Under the pieces are notes generated by a model that was not told the origin of the DNA, made no database searches, and was given only the letters and a program-made list of their open reading frames with translations. A DNA stretch of 64,000 nt from NCBI GenBank assembly GCA_020829485.1, contig JAIVFU010000003.1:109216-173215 (forward strand). The letters are read 5' to 3'. Positions 30,119 through 39,416 of the stretch are shown in pieces (the first letter of the stretch is position 1; each line of letters opens with the position of its first letter). The position numbers and the translations under genes were made by a program. The stretch comes from Nostoc sp. CHAB 5834. GTDB taxonomy: Bacteria > Cyanobacteriota > Cyanobacteriia > Cyanobacteriales > Nostocaceae.

Positions 30119-30706
30119 ATGGCTACCCGGTTTACTGCCTCCCAATCGGTTGAAATCGCTGTTCCAGAGCAGCCTATTCCCATTCAGCACTACTTGCGCC
30201 AGCCTCAACGTCTGGTTAAGGCTTTGGCTGACAACAGTAGAATTGAGCAGCTTTCTGAGGAAGTATTTCGTTTGAAAATGCGTCCGTTAACTTTTATGTC
30301 ATTGAGTATTCAACCTACTGTAGACATGAGAGTTTGGGCAGAATCAAATGGAATAATTAATTTGCGATCGCTAGGCTGTGAAATCCTGGGCTTCGAGTAT
30401 ATTAATCAGCGCTTTGCTCTCAATTTAAAAGGGCATTTGTCTCCCAAAGAGTTAAGCACTGGCACTCGTCTGCAAGGAAGGGCTGATTTAGAAGTGCTGG
30501 TGGATTTACCACCGCCATTTTGTTTCACTCCCAAGCCGATTTTAGAAGCTACTGGCAATGCTTTGCTCAAAAGCGTGCTGTTATCAGTCAAGCAACGTTT
30601 ATTAAATCAACTTTTGGCGGATTATCGCTACTGGGTGATATCACAAACCAAAGATAGAGGACTTAGCGGTAACAGTACTGAATTGCCAATCCTGAATGCT
30701 GAGTAA
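30119..30706 (+). CDS. DUF1997 family protein
   Basis: This 195-residue protein matches DUF1997, a cyanobacterial and plant family thought to have a lipid-binding-like beta-barrel fold. Visible features are YLRQPQRLVKALADNSRIEQ, RLKMRPLTFMSLSIQPTVD and the region LRSLGCEILGFEYINQRF. No signal peptide is visible. The function is unknown. It is divergent from pheA and ends 9 bases from the end of rnhB on the opposite strand, so the two genes converge closely. Confidence 0.8.
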   Translation: MATRFTASQSVEIAVPEQPIPIQHYLRQPQRLVKALADNSRIEQLSEEVFRLKMRPLTFMSLSIQPTVDMRVWAESNGIINLRSLGCEILGFEYINQRFALNLKGHLSPKELSTGTRLQGRADLEVLVDLPPPFCFTPKPILEATGNALLKSVLLSVKQRLLNQLLADYRYWVISQTKDRGLSGNSTELPILNAE

Positions 30707-30714
30707 TTATTTAA

Positions 30715-31371
30715 TCACTCTGCGTTCAGTATTTTGATTTGGCAAGGACGAAAAGACTGACGATGTAAGGGCGAGGGCCCATATTGTTGCAGAGCCAGCA
30801 AATGCTGCTGGCTACCATAACCCTTATTACACTCCAGACTGTACATAGGGTATTTTAATGCTAGACGCATTACCAGATCGTCACGCCAAACCTTGGCAAC
30901 AATACTAGCAGAGGCAATGGCGAGCGATCGCTCATCCCCTTTAATTATTGTTTGTTGCGGCAATAGTAAGTCTTTGATTAACTGATTACCATCAACCAGA
31001 CAGAGTGCAGGCTGTACCTTTAACTTCAGCACAGCCCGCTTCATTGCTAACAGCGTCGCTTGCAAAATATTTATCTTGTCAATTTCGGCAGTAGAAGCAA
31101 ACCCAATTTTGCAGTCTATAGCCAGCCCACAAATTTGCTGCGCTAGCTGAGTTCTACGAGAACTAGATAACTTTTTACTGTCTTTGATTTTAGCTGCCAT
31201 CAGTATTGGCAAAGCATGATCTGGTAGGATCACTGCTGCCGCCACCACAGGGCCAAATAGAGCGCCTCGCCCTACTTCATCCACACCTGCAACCAACCCT
31301 GGAATCCCTAACAAGGTAGAAAACTCCAGCCAATTGGATTGTTCCAAGGGCGTTGGCGACGTTTCTACCAT
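30715..31371 (-). CDS. rnhB: Ribonuclease HII
   Basis: RNase HII cuts RNA in RNA-DNA hybrids and starts removal of misincorporated ribonucleotides. The 218-residue protein has the catalytic acidic residues in GVDEVGRGALFGP (Asp and Glu), in LVDGNQLI, and in the IIKGDERSLAIASASIVAKV box. The gene starts 9 bases after the rne stop on the same strand, so rne-rnhB form an operon, as in other cyanobacteria. Residues before LLGIPGLVAGVDEVG form a 20-residue leader of no known function. Confidence 0.95.
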   Translation of the reverse strand: MVETSPTPLEQSNWLEFSTLLGIPGLVAGVDEVGRGALFGPVVAAAVILPDHALPILMAAKIKDSKKLSSSRRTQLAQQICGLAIDCKIGFASTAEIDKINILQATLLAMKRAVLKLKVQPALCLVDGNQLIKDLLLPQQTIIKGDERSLAIASASIVAKVWRDDLVMRLALKYPMYSLECNKGYGSQQHLLALQQYGPSPLHRQSFRPCQIKILNAE

Positions 31372-31379
31372 AAAGCAAA

Positions 31380-33539
31380 TTAATTATCCTCGATCGCTGA
31401 GGAACGACGGCGACGGCGACGGCTAGCAGTAGCGTCGCTGTTCGCATCACTTTCATCTTCGTTGGCGGAAGCTTTGGCAGACAAGCTACCCCTTGGGCTA
31501 GCAGTCAACTCAGATGGTTCAGTTGTCTCTTCTATCAAAGGTTTTGGTTCTGGCTCAATAACTTTTGGTATTGGTAGCTTGCTTGGGATTATTTCAGGTG
31601 TTGCTTTTTGGACAATAGTTGATTCTGAGGGTGATTCAGTTGGAGTCGTTGGCTGTTGACCAGGCTGAATCACGTTAATAATCACAGACTTGGTATTTTT
31701 AATCTCTTGGTCTAACTTCACCAAGGGAGATATTCCCATCAAAGCAAAGATATCCTGTTCCTGGAGGCTCATTTCTACAGTTCTAATCTCCGGTGGTTCT
31801 ACCACTGGTTTGATTGGCTCTGCCTTGATAATTTTAGCGCGTTCTCCAGTCCGATCTATAGTCCGATCTATAGTCCGATCTACTACAGTGCGCTCTACTC
31901 TTTCACTCCAACCTGGTTTACCAAGGGTGGGTGAGGGGATCTCTGGTGCAATTCCTAGTTCGGGTTCAACATCAAGGTCTAAGTCTGGCTCGTTTACAAA
32001 AGCCAGTGGATTGGCTACAACCCTAGCTTCATCTTTTCCGTTTAACCCATTAATGGCAATTCGACTGCGGCGAGTGCGGGTACGACGCTTATTATCATTA
32101 AGGTCTTGATAACTAGGATGATTAATCAGATTTAAATTAGCGGATTCTAGGTCGCCCTCAAATACTTCTGAAAATCCATCGTAGGTTTCCCGTGGTTCTG
32201 GGATGCGGGCAGCAGGCTGACGTGGTTCTCGGTGAGGCAGGGGTACAAAACGCTCACGTTCACGCTCTGGGGTTTCTGCTGGTATTGGTAATCGGTTTTC
32301 GATTTCTCCAGGCAGACGCACAGTATGTCCTAAACCGCCACAGGTGGGACAAGTTTCACCAAACAATTCGTAAATGTTTTGACCTTGGCGTTTGCGGGTC
32401 AGTTCTACTAAACCCAGTTCGGTTAATTGGGCAATCTGCGGACGAGCTTTGTCTGCTTTGAGTGCTTTATTAAAGTGTTCGAGAACTTGCAGTTGATCGC
32501 GTCGTGATTCCATATCAATAAAATCAACGACGATCACCCCGGCGATATTCCGCAGACGCAACTGGCGAGCAATTTCTGTTGCAGATTCGCAGTTTGTCCA
32601 CAAAACTGTTTCTCTAGCTGTTGCCGATCGCGTGAAGGAACCTGAGTTAACATCAATTACGGTTAATGCTTCTGTCGGCTCAATGATGATGTAGCCTCCA
32701 GAAGGTAGGTCTACTCTCGGTTTGAGGGCTTCTCGAATGGCGGCGCTGATGCGGAAATATTCTAAAATTGGAGAGCGATCGCGGTGATGGTCAATTAACA
32801 ATCCCTGCGGTGTTTGACCTCCGCTCCAGTTCTGTAAGTACTGCTTCACGCGCTTCAAACCAGTACTGGAATCCACAACAATACGATTTACATCCGCGCC
32901 GTACATATCTCGCAATACGCGCTGAATGAAGTCATCGTCCCGGTTGAGTAGTGCTGGGGCACGGGTGGAATGGGCTTCCTGCTGAATGGCTTCCCATTGC
33001 TTTTGCAGCAATTCCAAATCTTCCATAATCGCTTCTTCAGGTTTGCCTTCTGCTTCTGTACGCACAAGCAAACCCATTCCCGCCGGTTTGACCAAAATTG
33101 CTAGTGCCCGCAAGCGGTTGCGCTCACTTTCACTTTTAATCCGTCGGGATAAATTTACACCTCTACCATAAGGCATCAGTACTACGTAGCGTCCGGGTAA
33201 AGTAATGTTACCCGTAAGTCGGGGGCCTTTTGTCCCCGTTGGCTCTTTCATTACTTGCACCAAAACTTTCTGCTGTGGTGCTAGTAGTTCTGTAATTGCT
33301 GCTGCGGTACGCTTTAGCTTCAGTGGCCCTAAGTCGGTGACGTGAATAAAACCGTTGCGCTCTGGGTCGCCAATATTGACAAAAGCCGCATCTATCCCAG
33401 GCAATACGTTTTCTACTACTCCTAAGTAGATATCACCTATTTGGTGATGACCCGTAGCAACAACTAGTTCCTGTATTTGATCTTCAGAAAAGACAGCAGC
33501 AATTTGGTGCTGCTCCGCGATGATAATTTGTTTTGGCAT
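31380..33539 (-). CDS. rne: Ribonuclease E/G family endoribonuclease
   Basis: RNase E starts mRNA decay and processes stable RNAs. The 719-residue protein has an S1 domain near residues 35-100 (GDIYLGVVENVLPGIDAAFV). Metal-binding Asp296 lies in DVNSGSF and Asp339 in VVDFIDM. The zinc-link cysteines Cys397 and Cys400 lie in CPTCGGLG. The remaining roughly 300 residues are non-catalytic and low in complexity. They include a tandem RTID repeat and end in RRRRRRSSAIEDN. The RRRRRRSSA nonapeptide is known in cyanobacterial RNase E as the PNPase docking site, so a degradosome-like complex is likely. A long upstream region may be an autoregulated leader. It is followed by rnhB. Confidence 0.96.
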   Translation of the reverse strand: MPKQIIIAEQHQIAAVFSEDQIQELVVATGHHQIGDIYLGVVENVLPGIDAAFVNIGDPERNGFIHVTDLGPLKLKRTAAAITELLAPQQKVLVQVMKEPTGTKGPRLTGNITLPGRYVVLMPYGRGVNLSRRIKSESERNRLRALAILVKPAGMGLLVRTEAEGKPEEAIMEDLELLQKQWEAIQQEAHSTRAPALLNRDDDFIQRVLRDMYGADVNRIVVDSSTGLKRVKQYLQNWSGGQTPQGLLIDHHRDRSPILEYFRISAAIREALKPRVDLPSGGYIIIEPTEALTVIDVNSGSFTRSATARETVLWTNCESATEIARQLRLRNIAGVIVVDFIDMESRRDQLQVLEHFNKALKADKARPQIAQLTELGLVELTRKRQGQNIYELFGETCPTCGGLGHTVRLPGEIENRLPIPAETPERERERFVPLPHREPRQPAARIPEPRETYDGFSEVFEGDLESANLNLINHPSYQDLNDNKRRTRTRRSRIAINGLNGKDEARVVANPLAFVNEPDLDLDVEPELGIAPEIPSPTLGKPGWSERVERTVVDRTIDRTIDRTGERAKIIKAEPIKPVVEPPEIRTVEMSLQEQDIFALMGISPLVKLDQEIKNTKSVIINVIQPGQQPTTPTESPSESTIVQKATPEIIPSKLPIPKVIEPEPKPLIEETTEPSELTASPRGSLSAKASANEDESDANSDATASRRRRRRSSAIEDN
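31848..31883. repeat. Three 12-bp tandem repeats within rne
   Basis: The unit agtccgatctat occurs three times in a row (the last ends in c), encoding RTID repeats in the non-catalytic tail. As the unit is four codons, changes in copy number would not shift the frame. Confidence 0.85.
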
Positions 33540-34394
33540 TCAATTTCCTCAAAATTGTCAGCACCAATAGGTCTGGAGGTTTCTTATACCTTTGTTGCCC
33601 CTGCAACCCTCAAAAGGTGCTACTGATAATAAAAATCGCAAACCTGAGCTTCTAAATTAAATAGCTATTGGCGCTCTTAAGAGCATTTTTACGGCGGATT
33701 ATTCCAGAACGGCTGCATGTTTAAGCAATTAAATCAACCATCCGTGGTTGATTTGTGATGCAATACCCTCAATAAAGAGAGTTCTGAGTTTAAAAGTTCT
33801 GAATCCTGAGTGAGTTTTTAACTCAGGAAGCTTTATTTGAGAGTAACCTACTGATGTCGTTAAGAAAAAGAAACTATTTCTATTTTCCATTCCCCGGATT
33901 TCTCCTTAGGGTTATACTTAGCAACGCCAGCTGCTACCCTACTTTAAGGCGCGTTTTGCGCGTCTGGTGAACGTCTGCAAATCCGGACTAACCGAGAGCA
34001 GTTGTTTAACCTACGGGAACGCCAAAGGCGAACAACTCTAGAAAAGTAGCTCACTAGCTCTTTGGCACTACTGGGGATTAAACATTCAGCAGCTGTTTAA
34101 AAAGCATGGATTTAGAGAATCTAAGCGAGCCTGCTGTTAGTTACTGATTCACAAGGTAGCTATAGAGAGAGTGTGTGTTCTTTAATCTGCCTCAGTTTGT
34201 CTGGGATAAAATCCTAGAATTTGCACTTCTTCTATCTTTGCTTTCGCCCCCTGAACACCAGGGTAGTGAACCAGCTAAATTCAATGCAGCGCCAGAAAAT
34301 TTCTCTTCACCCCATTCTAACGCAACCTTGCTAAAAATCAATTCCAACGATATGGCCACTTTAGGACAACTACTAGCAAGCTGCCCTACAGGGA
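33540..34394 (-). promoter_or_regulatory. Long upstream region of rne with hairpins
   Basis: No convincing gene is present between rne and the radical SAM gene, both on the minus strand. Hairpins are seen at 33731-33754 (aaatcaacca with tggttgattt, 10 bp perfect), 33804-33828 (tcctgagt with actcagga) and 34000-34037 (agttgtt with aacaact). Cyanobacterial rne mRNAs are known to have long 5' leaders through which the enzyme limits its own level; this stretch is a candidate for one. A 92-codon plus-strand frame at 34175-34453 is not supported. Confidence 0.45.
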
Positions 34395-37097
34395 TTATAC
34401 CCCTAAAATTAGCCGATTGCGGTGGATGTGCAGGAGTTGGAATTCTCCACTAGCCACCATCCCTAGCATAAACAGGATTTGTTCAGGACGCAATAGAAAA
34501 CCATCTTGGCGATAGCTACCTACATAACGGATAACAGATATAGATTCTGCAATGCCTTTGTGGGTTTCTACTAATTCCAGTTCAAATAAGCGATCGCGCA
34601 GATTTATTAACTGGCTCTTGCCTGACTTTGTTGTATGCTCGTACCACAGTTCGTCTTTTGCTTTGATGGTATCAATCCATTCTTGCCATTGTATAGGTGT
34701 TACTTCTTCAAGTGCTGCTACGGTAATTAAATATTCTGCTGTTTCTAGCAGTTGAGTCGCTGCCGGAGTTTTTAAATCTATCTGCTCCACATCATATATA
34801 GGTATGTCTGTGGGCATTTCCCTAACTAACTGTTCTCGAAAAGTATCCACTCCCACTGGTACAGTTAACTCAAAATCTGCAATTTCACCACTACTAGTAG
34901 CTCCTAGAGCCAAAGCAGTTGCTACAGAAATTCGCGGCATTGGATGAAATCCACCAGTGAAAGCGATTGGTAAGCCTGCTCGCCGCACAACTCGGTCAAA
35001 CAGACGGATTAAATCTAGGTGGCTTATCAAGGCCATATTACCCTGTTTCCCAAACCAAACTCGCAGTCTTTGTACCTTAGTTGTGTTGGGGACAAACTCG
35101 CCAGCGAACTTCGGAATAGCTGGTGATTCAATCACAACGTTATGGCCAAAGTCGGTTCCACATACGCCGCAGTGGGAACAACCTTCAAAAGAGCAATCGG
35201 GTACAATTGCAGCTTCTAAGGCGCGTTGCAAGTCTTCTTTGAGCCACTTTTTGTCAATTCCGGTATCAATATGATCCCAAGGGAGGGGAGTATCGAGGGA
35301 GTGGGGAGAGACGCGATTAATCGTACAAAGTGGGGAGTGGGGAGTGGGGAATTGGGTATTTTCTGCATCTGGTGATCTTGTCTGATCTTGTGCGTGAGAC
35401 AAATTCCATTCGCCATTTTCGACTTGGCGGTATTTCCAGTCTAGATCGGCCCCGGCGATCGCATCTCCCCAAGCGCTAAAAGCCTGATCTAAATTTTCAT
35501 ACCAGGAATCCATACCTGCACCCAATTCCCAGGCACGCTGAACTACTTTGCTCAAATTGCGATCGCCTCGTCCCACAAAATCTTCCATTGCCGAAATGCG
35601 AATATCGGTAAAATTTACCTTCACTCCCTTTATTCGGCGGAATTCTTGCCGCAACAGGTTTTGTTTGCGTTTAAATTCAGTGGTAGAAACTGAGTGCCAT
35701 TGGAATGGTGTATGGGGCTTGGGCGTAAAGTTAGAAATCGTCAGGTTAAAGTTCAGAGGTTTTCTGCCTTTACCCCGACATTCTCGCTGTAGCCAGCTTA
35801 CTGTTTCGGCAATGCCCAAAACATCAACATCCGTCTCACCCGGCAAGCCAATCATAAAATACAGCTTGATTTTATCCCAGCCTTGCTCCCAAGCGGTTTT
35901 CACCCCCCGCAACAATTCTTCATTAGTCAAACCCTTATTCACAATGTCTCGCATTCGCTGAGTTCCAGCTTCTGGAGCAAAAGTCAGTCCGCCTTGCCGC
36001 GTACCTCCAAGGATATTGGCAATATTTTCATCAAATCTGTCTACCCGTTGGCTTGGTAGAGTTAGAGAAATGTTTTCATTTTTTAAGCGATTTTTGATTT
36101 CCATCCCCACTGCTGGTAGGGATAAATAATCAGAACAACTCAGAGATAGTAGGTAAAACTCATTGTAACCAGTTGCCCGCATCCCCTGTTCAATTGCTTC
36201 TACAACCTTATCGGGTTTTACGTCCCGTGCTGGTCGAGTTAGCATTCCTGGTTGACAGAAGCGACAGCCACGAGTGCAACCACGCCTAATCTCAATGGTC
36301 AAGCGGTCATGCACCGTTTCCACGTAGGGAACTAAGCCAATGGAATAGGCGGGTATGGGAGTTGCAACCCTTCGCAGAATTCGTTTTGGTACGTCTGGGC
36401 GACGAGGATGAACCGAGCCATCCTCTGCCATGTCGTAAAACTGGGGGACATATACACCTGGTATCTGTGCCAAATCCAGTAACAGATGTTCTCGACTCAA
36501 TCCTCCTTGTTTGCCTTCTTCCAATACCAAGCCAATTTCTGGCAGCAGTTCTTCTCCATCTCCAAGGGCGATAAAGTCGAAGAAGTCAGCGTAAGGCTCA
36601 GGATTCGATGTTGCTGTTTGTCCACCAGCAAAAACCAACGGAAACTGGGACTGGAGATTCGCAAATTCTCCCCCTGCAACGCCAGCTTTTTGCCGTTCTC
36701 GCCACGTCTTAGGAATTTTAGCCAAATCCAACATTTCTAGGATATTAGTTGCACCCAGTTCGTAACTGAGGCTAAAACCTAAAATGTCGAATTCTGTGAG
36801 CGATCGCTTTGATTCTACAGCAAACAATGGCGTATTAGTTTCGCGTAGTTTGGCTGCCAGGTCTTTTCCTGGGAGGTAGGCGCGATCGCACAATTGACGC
36901 GGTTGGGCATTCAAAATGTTATAGAGAATGATGTGCCCTAAATTGGATGCACCGACTTCATATACTTCTGGATAAGTTAATACCCAGCGTATTGTTGCCG
37001 TATCCCAAGGTTTGTGTACTGCTAAACGCTCATTACCCAGGTAACGTCCTGGTTTTAAAATATCCGATGTTATTAATTTTTCAACTGCAACAGCCAC
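34395..37097 (-). CDS. TIGR03960-type radical SAM protein with DUF2344 domain
   Basis: This 900-residue protein joins an N-terminal B12-binding-like domain (about residues 20-230), a radical SAM core and a C-terminal DUF2344 domain. The SAM cluster cysteines are Cys274, Cys278 and Cys281 in RRGCTRGCRFCQPG. A cysteine-rich segment (CSFEGCSHCGVCGTDFGHN, near residue 645) may bind a second metal centre. The DUF2344 part opens with VWFGKQGNMALISHLDLIRL. The fusion is known from many bacteria, often near rne/rng genes as here. The reaction is unknown. Residues about 560-604 (ENTQFPTPHSPLCT region) are encoded by a repeat at 35285-35360 and look like a late in-frame insertion. Confidence 0.9.
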   Translation of the reverse strand: MAVAVEKLITSDILKPGRYLGNERLAVHKPWDTATIRWVLTYPEVYEVGASNLGHIILYNILNAQPRQLCDRAYLPGKDLAAKLRETNTPLFAVESKRSLTEFDILGFSLSYELGATNILEMLDLAKIPKTWRERQKAGVAGGEFANLQSQFPLVFAGGQTATSNPEPYADFFDFIALGDGEELLPEIGLVLEEGKQGGLSREHLLLDLAQIPGVYVPQFYDMAEDGSVHPRRPDVPKRILRRVATPIPAYSIGLVPYVETVHDRLTIEIRRGCTRGCRFCQPGMLTRPARDVKPDKVVEAIEQGMRATGYNEFYLLSLSCSDYLSLPAVGMEIKNRLKNENISLTLPSQRVDRFDENIANILGGTRQGGLTFAPEAGTQRMRDIVNKGLTNEELLRGVKTAWEQGWDKIKLYFMIGLPGETDVDVLGIAETVSWLQRECRGKGRKPLNFNLTISNFTPKPHTPFQWHSVSTTEFKRKQNLLRQEFRRIKGVKVNFTDIRISAMEDFVGRGDRNLSKVVQRAWELGAGMDSWYENLDQAFSAWGDAIAGADLDWKYRQVENGEWNLSHAQDQTRSPDAENTQFPTPHSPLCTINRVSPHSLDTPLPWDHIDTGIDKKWLKEDLQRALEAAIVPDCSFEGCSHCGVCGTDFGHNVVIESPAIPKFAGEFVPNTTKVQRLRVWFGKQGNMALISHLDLIRLFDRVVRRAGLPIAFTGGFHPMPRISVATALALGATSSGEIADFELTVPVGVDTFREQLVREMPTDIPIYDVEQIDLKTPAATQLLETAEYLITVAALEEVTPIQWQEWIDTIKAKDELWYEHTTKSGKSQLINLRDRLFELELVETHKGIAESISVIRYVGSYRQDGFLLRPEQILFMLGMVASGEFQLLHIHRNRLILGV
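35285..35360. repeat. Heptamer and palindrome repeat inside the radical SAM gene
   Basis: Units gggagtg and gtgggga flank a copy of the agacgcgattaatcg half-palindrome (35309-35324), all in frame within the coding sequence. The same two elements occur together at 28670-28725 in intergenic DNA. Confidence 0.75.
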
Positions 37098-37204
37098 TGT
37101 GCTATCTTCTAGCTACCTTAATTACAGCTACTCAAACCCAACCTTAGCATTGAATTAGGTCTTCTAACCGAGTTTACCGTTGCAACTTATAACTCCTTTA
37201 CATA

Positions 37205-37340
37205 AGGGACTTCCAAGTAAAAAAATATTCCATTGCTATTGTTGACTGTTGACCGTTGACGGTTCACGAGTTTTCAGTCAACAGTTAACAGTCAACAGTC
37301 AACGACTTTAAGTGGAATAATTTATTTTTTGGAGTTCCCT
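37205..37340. mobile_element. Foldback element, about 136 bp, with aggga...ttcca ends
   Basis: The left end (37205-37232) and the right end (37313-37340) are imperfect inverted repeats of 28 bases, 22 of them matching (agggacttcca against tggagttccct at the outer part). Between them gttgact and gttgacc heptamers (37240-37262) face complementary gtcaaca units (37275-37304). No coding capacity. It looks like a non-autonomous element. Confidence 0.65.
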
Positions 37341-37382
37341 AAAGTCCCCTTCATACCCGAAACTTGGTGCTTTTACATAAAG

Positions 37383-37712
37383 TTATGTTGCAGCCAACTC
37401 AACTTCACCATCCAATATTTCAAACACCCTATCGAGTTGCGTTAATTCAAAAATAATTCTAATTGACGGAGCAACAGCGCAAAGTCGGAAACCCCTTCCT
37501 AAACTAAGAGCCAGCTTATGTATAGATAACAATGCCATCAACCCAGCGCTGTCTAACGATTCTACTGCTACGAGGTCTACTACTAAGATAGAAATACCAT
37601 TTTGTGCTAACGCTGTGGTCATATCTCGTTCAAATTCCAAGGCGTTTGTAGCATTCAAAAAGCCTTGGGGGCGAATAACTGCAATCTTCGGATAGTTAAG
37701 CACTGCTTGCAT
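37383..37712 (-). CDS. STAS domain protein (anti-sigma factor antagonist type)
   Basis: This 109-residue protein is a single STAS domain. The phosphorylatable serine is Ser55 in VESLDSAGLMAL, matching the SpoIIAA-type signature. In partner-switching systems such a protein binds an anti-sigma factor or other regulator when unphosphorylated. No cognate kinase or phosphatase lies beside it. Its upstream region is 458 bases long and AT-rich. The target is unknown; cyanobacteria have many stand-alone STAS proteins. Confidence 0.88.
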   Translation of the reverse strand: MQAVLNYPKIAVIRPQGFLNATNALEFERDMTTALAQNGISILVVDLVAVESLDSAGLMALLSIHKLALSLGRGFRLCAVAPSIRIIFELTQLDRVFEILDGEVELAAT

Positions 37713-38170
37713 AGTTACATCCTATTGAGAATTATTAAAGCGTCAAGCTAAGAATTATTTGAACATAAACTCTATTTTGTTGCATCGCCCATATGTCTTA
37801 CTTCTCTTTGCTGAATCTTTATTGCTTTAGTATCTCTGTTTAAAGATTGTCATAATTTAAAGTTAAAATGTGTTCATATATACTTTTTTTTTATGCTAGT
37901 TCAAAAACAATCAACTATAGACAGCCGTAGAAACGACAAATCATCAGTAAGTATGCTGATAAAACTTGCTTAGTCATAGCTAAAGCTAATTTAGCCAAGT
38001 CTTAATGGTAAGTTAAATTCCTCACTTTAGCGTTGCTGATGGCATCCGATATCCTCATAGCGAATTATTTCTTTAACTAATTAAAATATGATCTATATGA
38101 CTCTTAGATCACTATTTCTGCTTAGATAGATCGGAAATAATTAGTATCATATAAACTTAGGTTATTATTT
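37713..38170. other. 458-bp divergent regulatory region
   Basis: No gene is seen. The DNA is AT-rich with runs of T (37884-37892) and probably holds the divergent promoters for the STAS gene and the 66-residue gene. No repeat family is evident. Confidence 0.5.
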
Positions 38171-38371
38171 ATGAGAACTAAGTACGCTATTCGTAAATTA
38201 GTAGAAAAAGCTCTTGACATTAAAAAACTAACTCCTGAGATAGAAAATGAAATCAACTCAGAATTGACGGAACTGGGTTACATTTCTGACGTTGATTACG
38301 AAGCTCTGGAATTATTAATGGCAGAGATGGATGCTGGTAGAATTCAGTTGGTTCCTAACTTGGGATATTAG
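38171..38371 (+). CDS. Small conserved-looking protein of unknown function, 66 residues
   Basis: I do not recognise a named domain. The protein is helical and acidic overall, with a basic N-terminus (MRTKYAIRKLVEKALDIKKL) and an aromatic and hydrophobic C-terminal half (ELGYISDVDYEALELLMAEM). It ends in LVPNLGY. The composition, ordered hydrophobic pattern and isolated position behind a 458-base upstream region suggest a real gene. No membrane segment is visible. A role as a small regulator is only a guess. Confidence 0.6.
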   Translation: MRTKYAIRKLVEKALDIKKLTPEIENEINSELTELGYISDVDYEALELLMAEMDAGRIQLVPNLGY

Positions 38372-38373
38372 AA

Positions 38374-38430
38374 TAATTCGTAATTCGTAATGACGCTCCT
38401 GCGTCGCTAACGCTGCGCTAACGTAATTTA
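38374..38430. repeat. Dispersed aattcgtaat/cgctaacg repeat
   Basis: Directly after the stop codon lies a unit made of aattcgtaattcgtaatgac, then cgctaacg and gcgctaacgtaatt. The 25 bases at 38404-38428 recur exactly, in reverse orientation, at 47516-47540. Confidence 0.75.
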
Positions 38431-38540
38431 GTTTTGTAAAGAAATTTTATAAAAAGCTACAAAACTTGCTGATAATCTTAGCTTTCTTGACTTAAACCGC
38501 GTCTATTTTGAAACCTGTAGTTCTTCGGTGATGAAAAGGA

Positions 38541-38644
38541 TTTGCCCTCATCCCCCAACCTATCCCCTAGATTTGGGATTCGGGGAGCCAGTATTTCAAA
38601 GTCCCTCTCCCAGATATGGGAGAAGGATTTAGGGTGAGGGCAAA
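38541..38644. mobile_element. Foldback element with tttgccctca ends
   Basis: About 104 bp bounded by tttgccctcatccc (38541 onward) and its near complement gggtgagggcaaa (38632-38644). A further inner stem is ctctccca with tgggagaa. It is a common type of Nostocales non-coding element and fills most of the gap between two small genes. Confidence 0.6.
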
Positions 38645-38772
38645 AACTACGGTTCTCAACTTAGATGAGGTTTAGAACCGCCAGAATTAGTTAATGTTAA
38701 TTGCTTTTGGGCATAAGGGAGAAGGAAAAGCAGGGGGAGAATAACTAATGACTAATGACCAATGACTAATGA

Positions 38773-39120
38773 CTATTGGTAAGCTTGCCAAAGTTGGTGA
38801 ATAAACTGATTGAGTTGCTGCTTGGCGGCTGAGTCAGGTTCAGTTTTTGGTTCTTTGGCTAAAACTTGACTCAAGAAGGTAATTACTTCTGTGTCTAATG
38901 CTGGCCGAAATAAATTTGCAGGCCAAAGCAGGTCAGACGCATCTCGCAAATCGGTAATTAGCGGTGATTCTTGAATGAAAGTAACCATTAATAAAGGACG
39001 CACCCAGCACAACTGGCGGGAAACTACAAATTGAATGACTTCTGCATACAGATTCCTGTCACCATGCTCTAAAGACACAATTTGTCCTGGTTGAAGAAAA
39101 TTTAGGCTAATGTCCATCAT
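38773..39120 (-). CDS. Hypothetical protein, cyanobacterial type
   Basis: This 115-residue protein has no domain I can name. The N-terminal half looks like a compact beta fold (FLQPGQIVSLEHGDRNLYAE, then CWVRPLLMV), and the C-terminal third is helical (QLNQFIHQLWQAYQ). It is soluble. The presence of two Met codons at the start leaves the initiation site open by one codon. Heptamer repeats lie immediately downstream (38741-38773). The coding quality is good and the sequence looks conserved. Confidence 0.65.
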   Translation of the reverse strand: MMDISLNFLQPGQIVSLEHGDRNLYAEVIQFVVSRQLCWVRPLLMVTFIQESPLITDLRDASDLLWPANLFRPALDTEVITFLSQVLAKEPKTEPDSAAKQQLNQFIHQLWQAYQ

Positions 39121-39416
39121 TATGCAGTTTGGGCAGCGACAACGATTGTTTTGTAACTTGTTTAATTTAAAAGTGAGAATGCGCTACTTTTAAAGGAGCT
39201 TCTGTAACATTAGGGTAGCACTCTCACGACAACCATGCCTTAAGATATATGCCTCACAAGTGCCTACGCAAAAGTAATACGACCAATCCTTAGCAGCAAA
39301 GGGTTTTCTTAGCATAGTATCTGAACGGAAATACTATAGAATAGGTGAATAACTGTTAAGCGATCGCTACACAGACACTTTGTAGTAGTGAATCAACAAG
39401 AAAAGAGCAAAGAGCC

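Noticed and set aside
34175..34453. A 92-codon plus-strand frame between rne and the radical SAM gene
   Set aside because: It overlaps the end of the radical SAM coding sequence on the other strand; the Cys-rich end (DCGGCAGVG) is the antisense of that gene. A real gene cannot be excluded, but there is no positive evidence.
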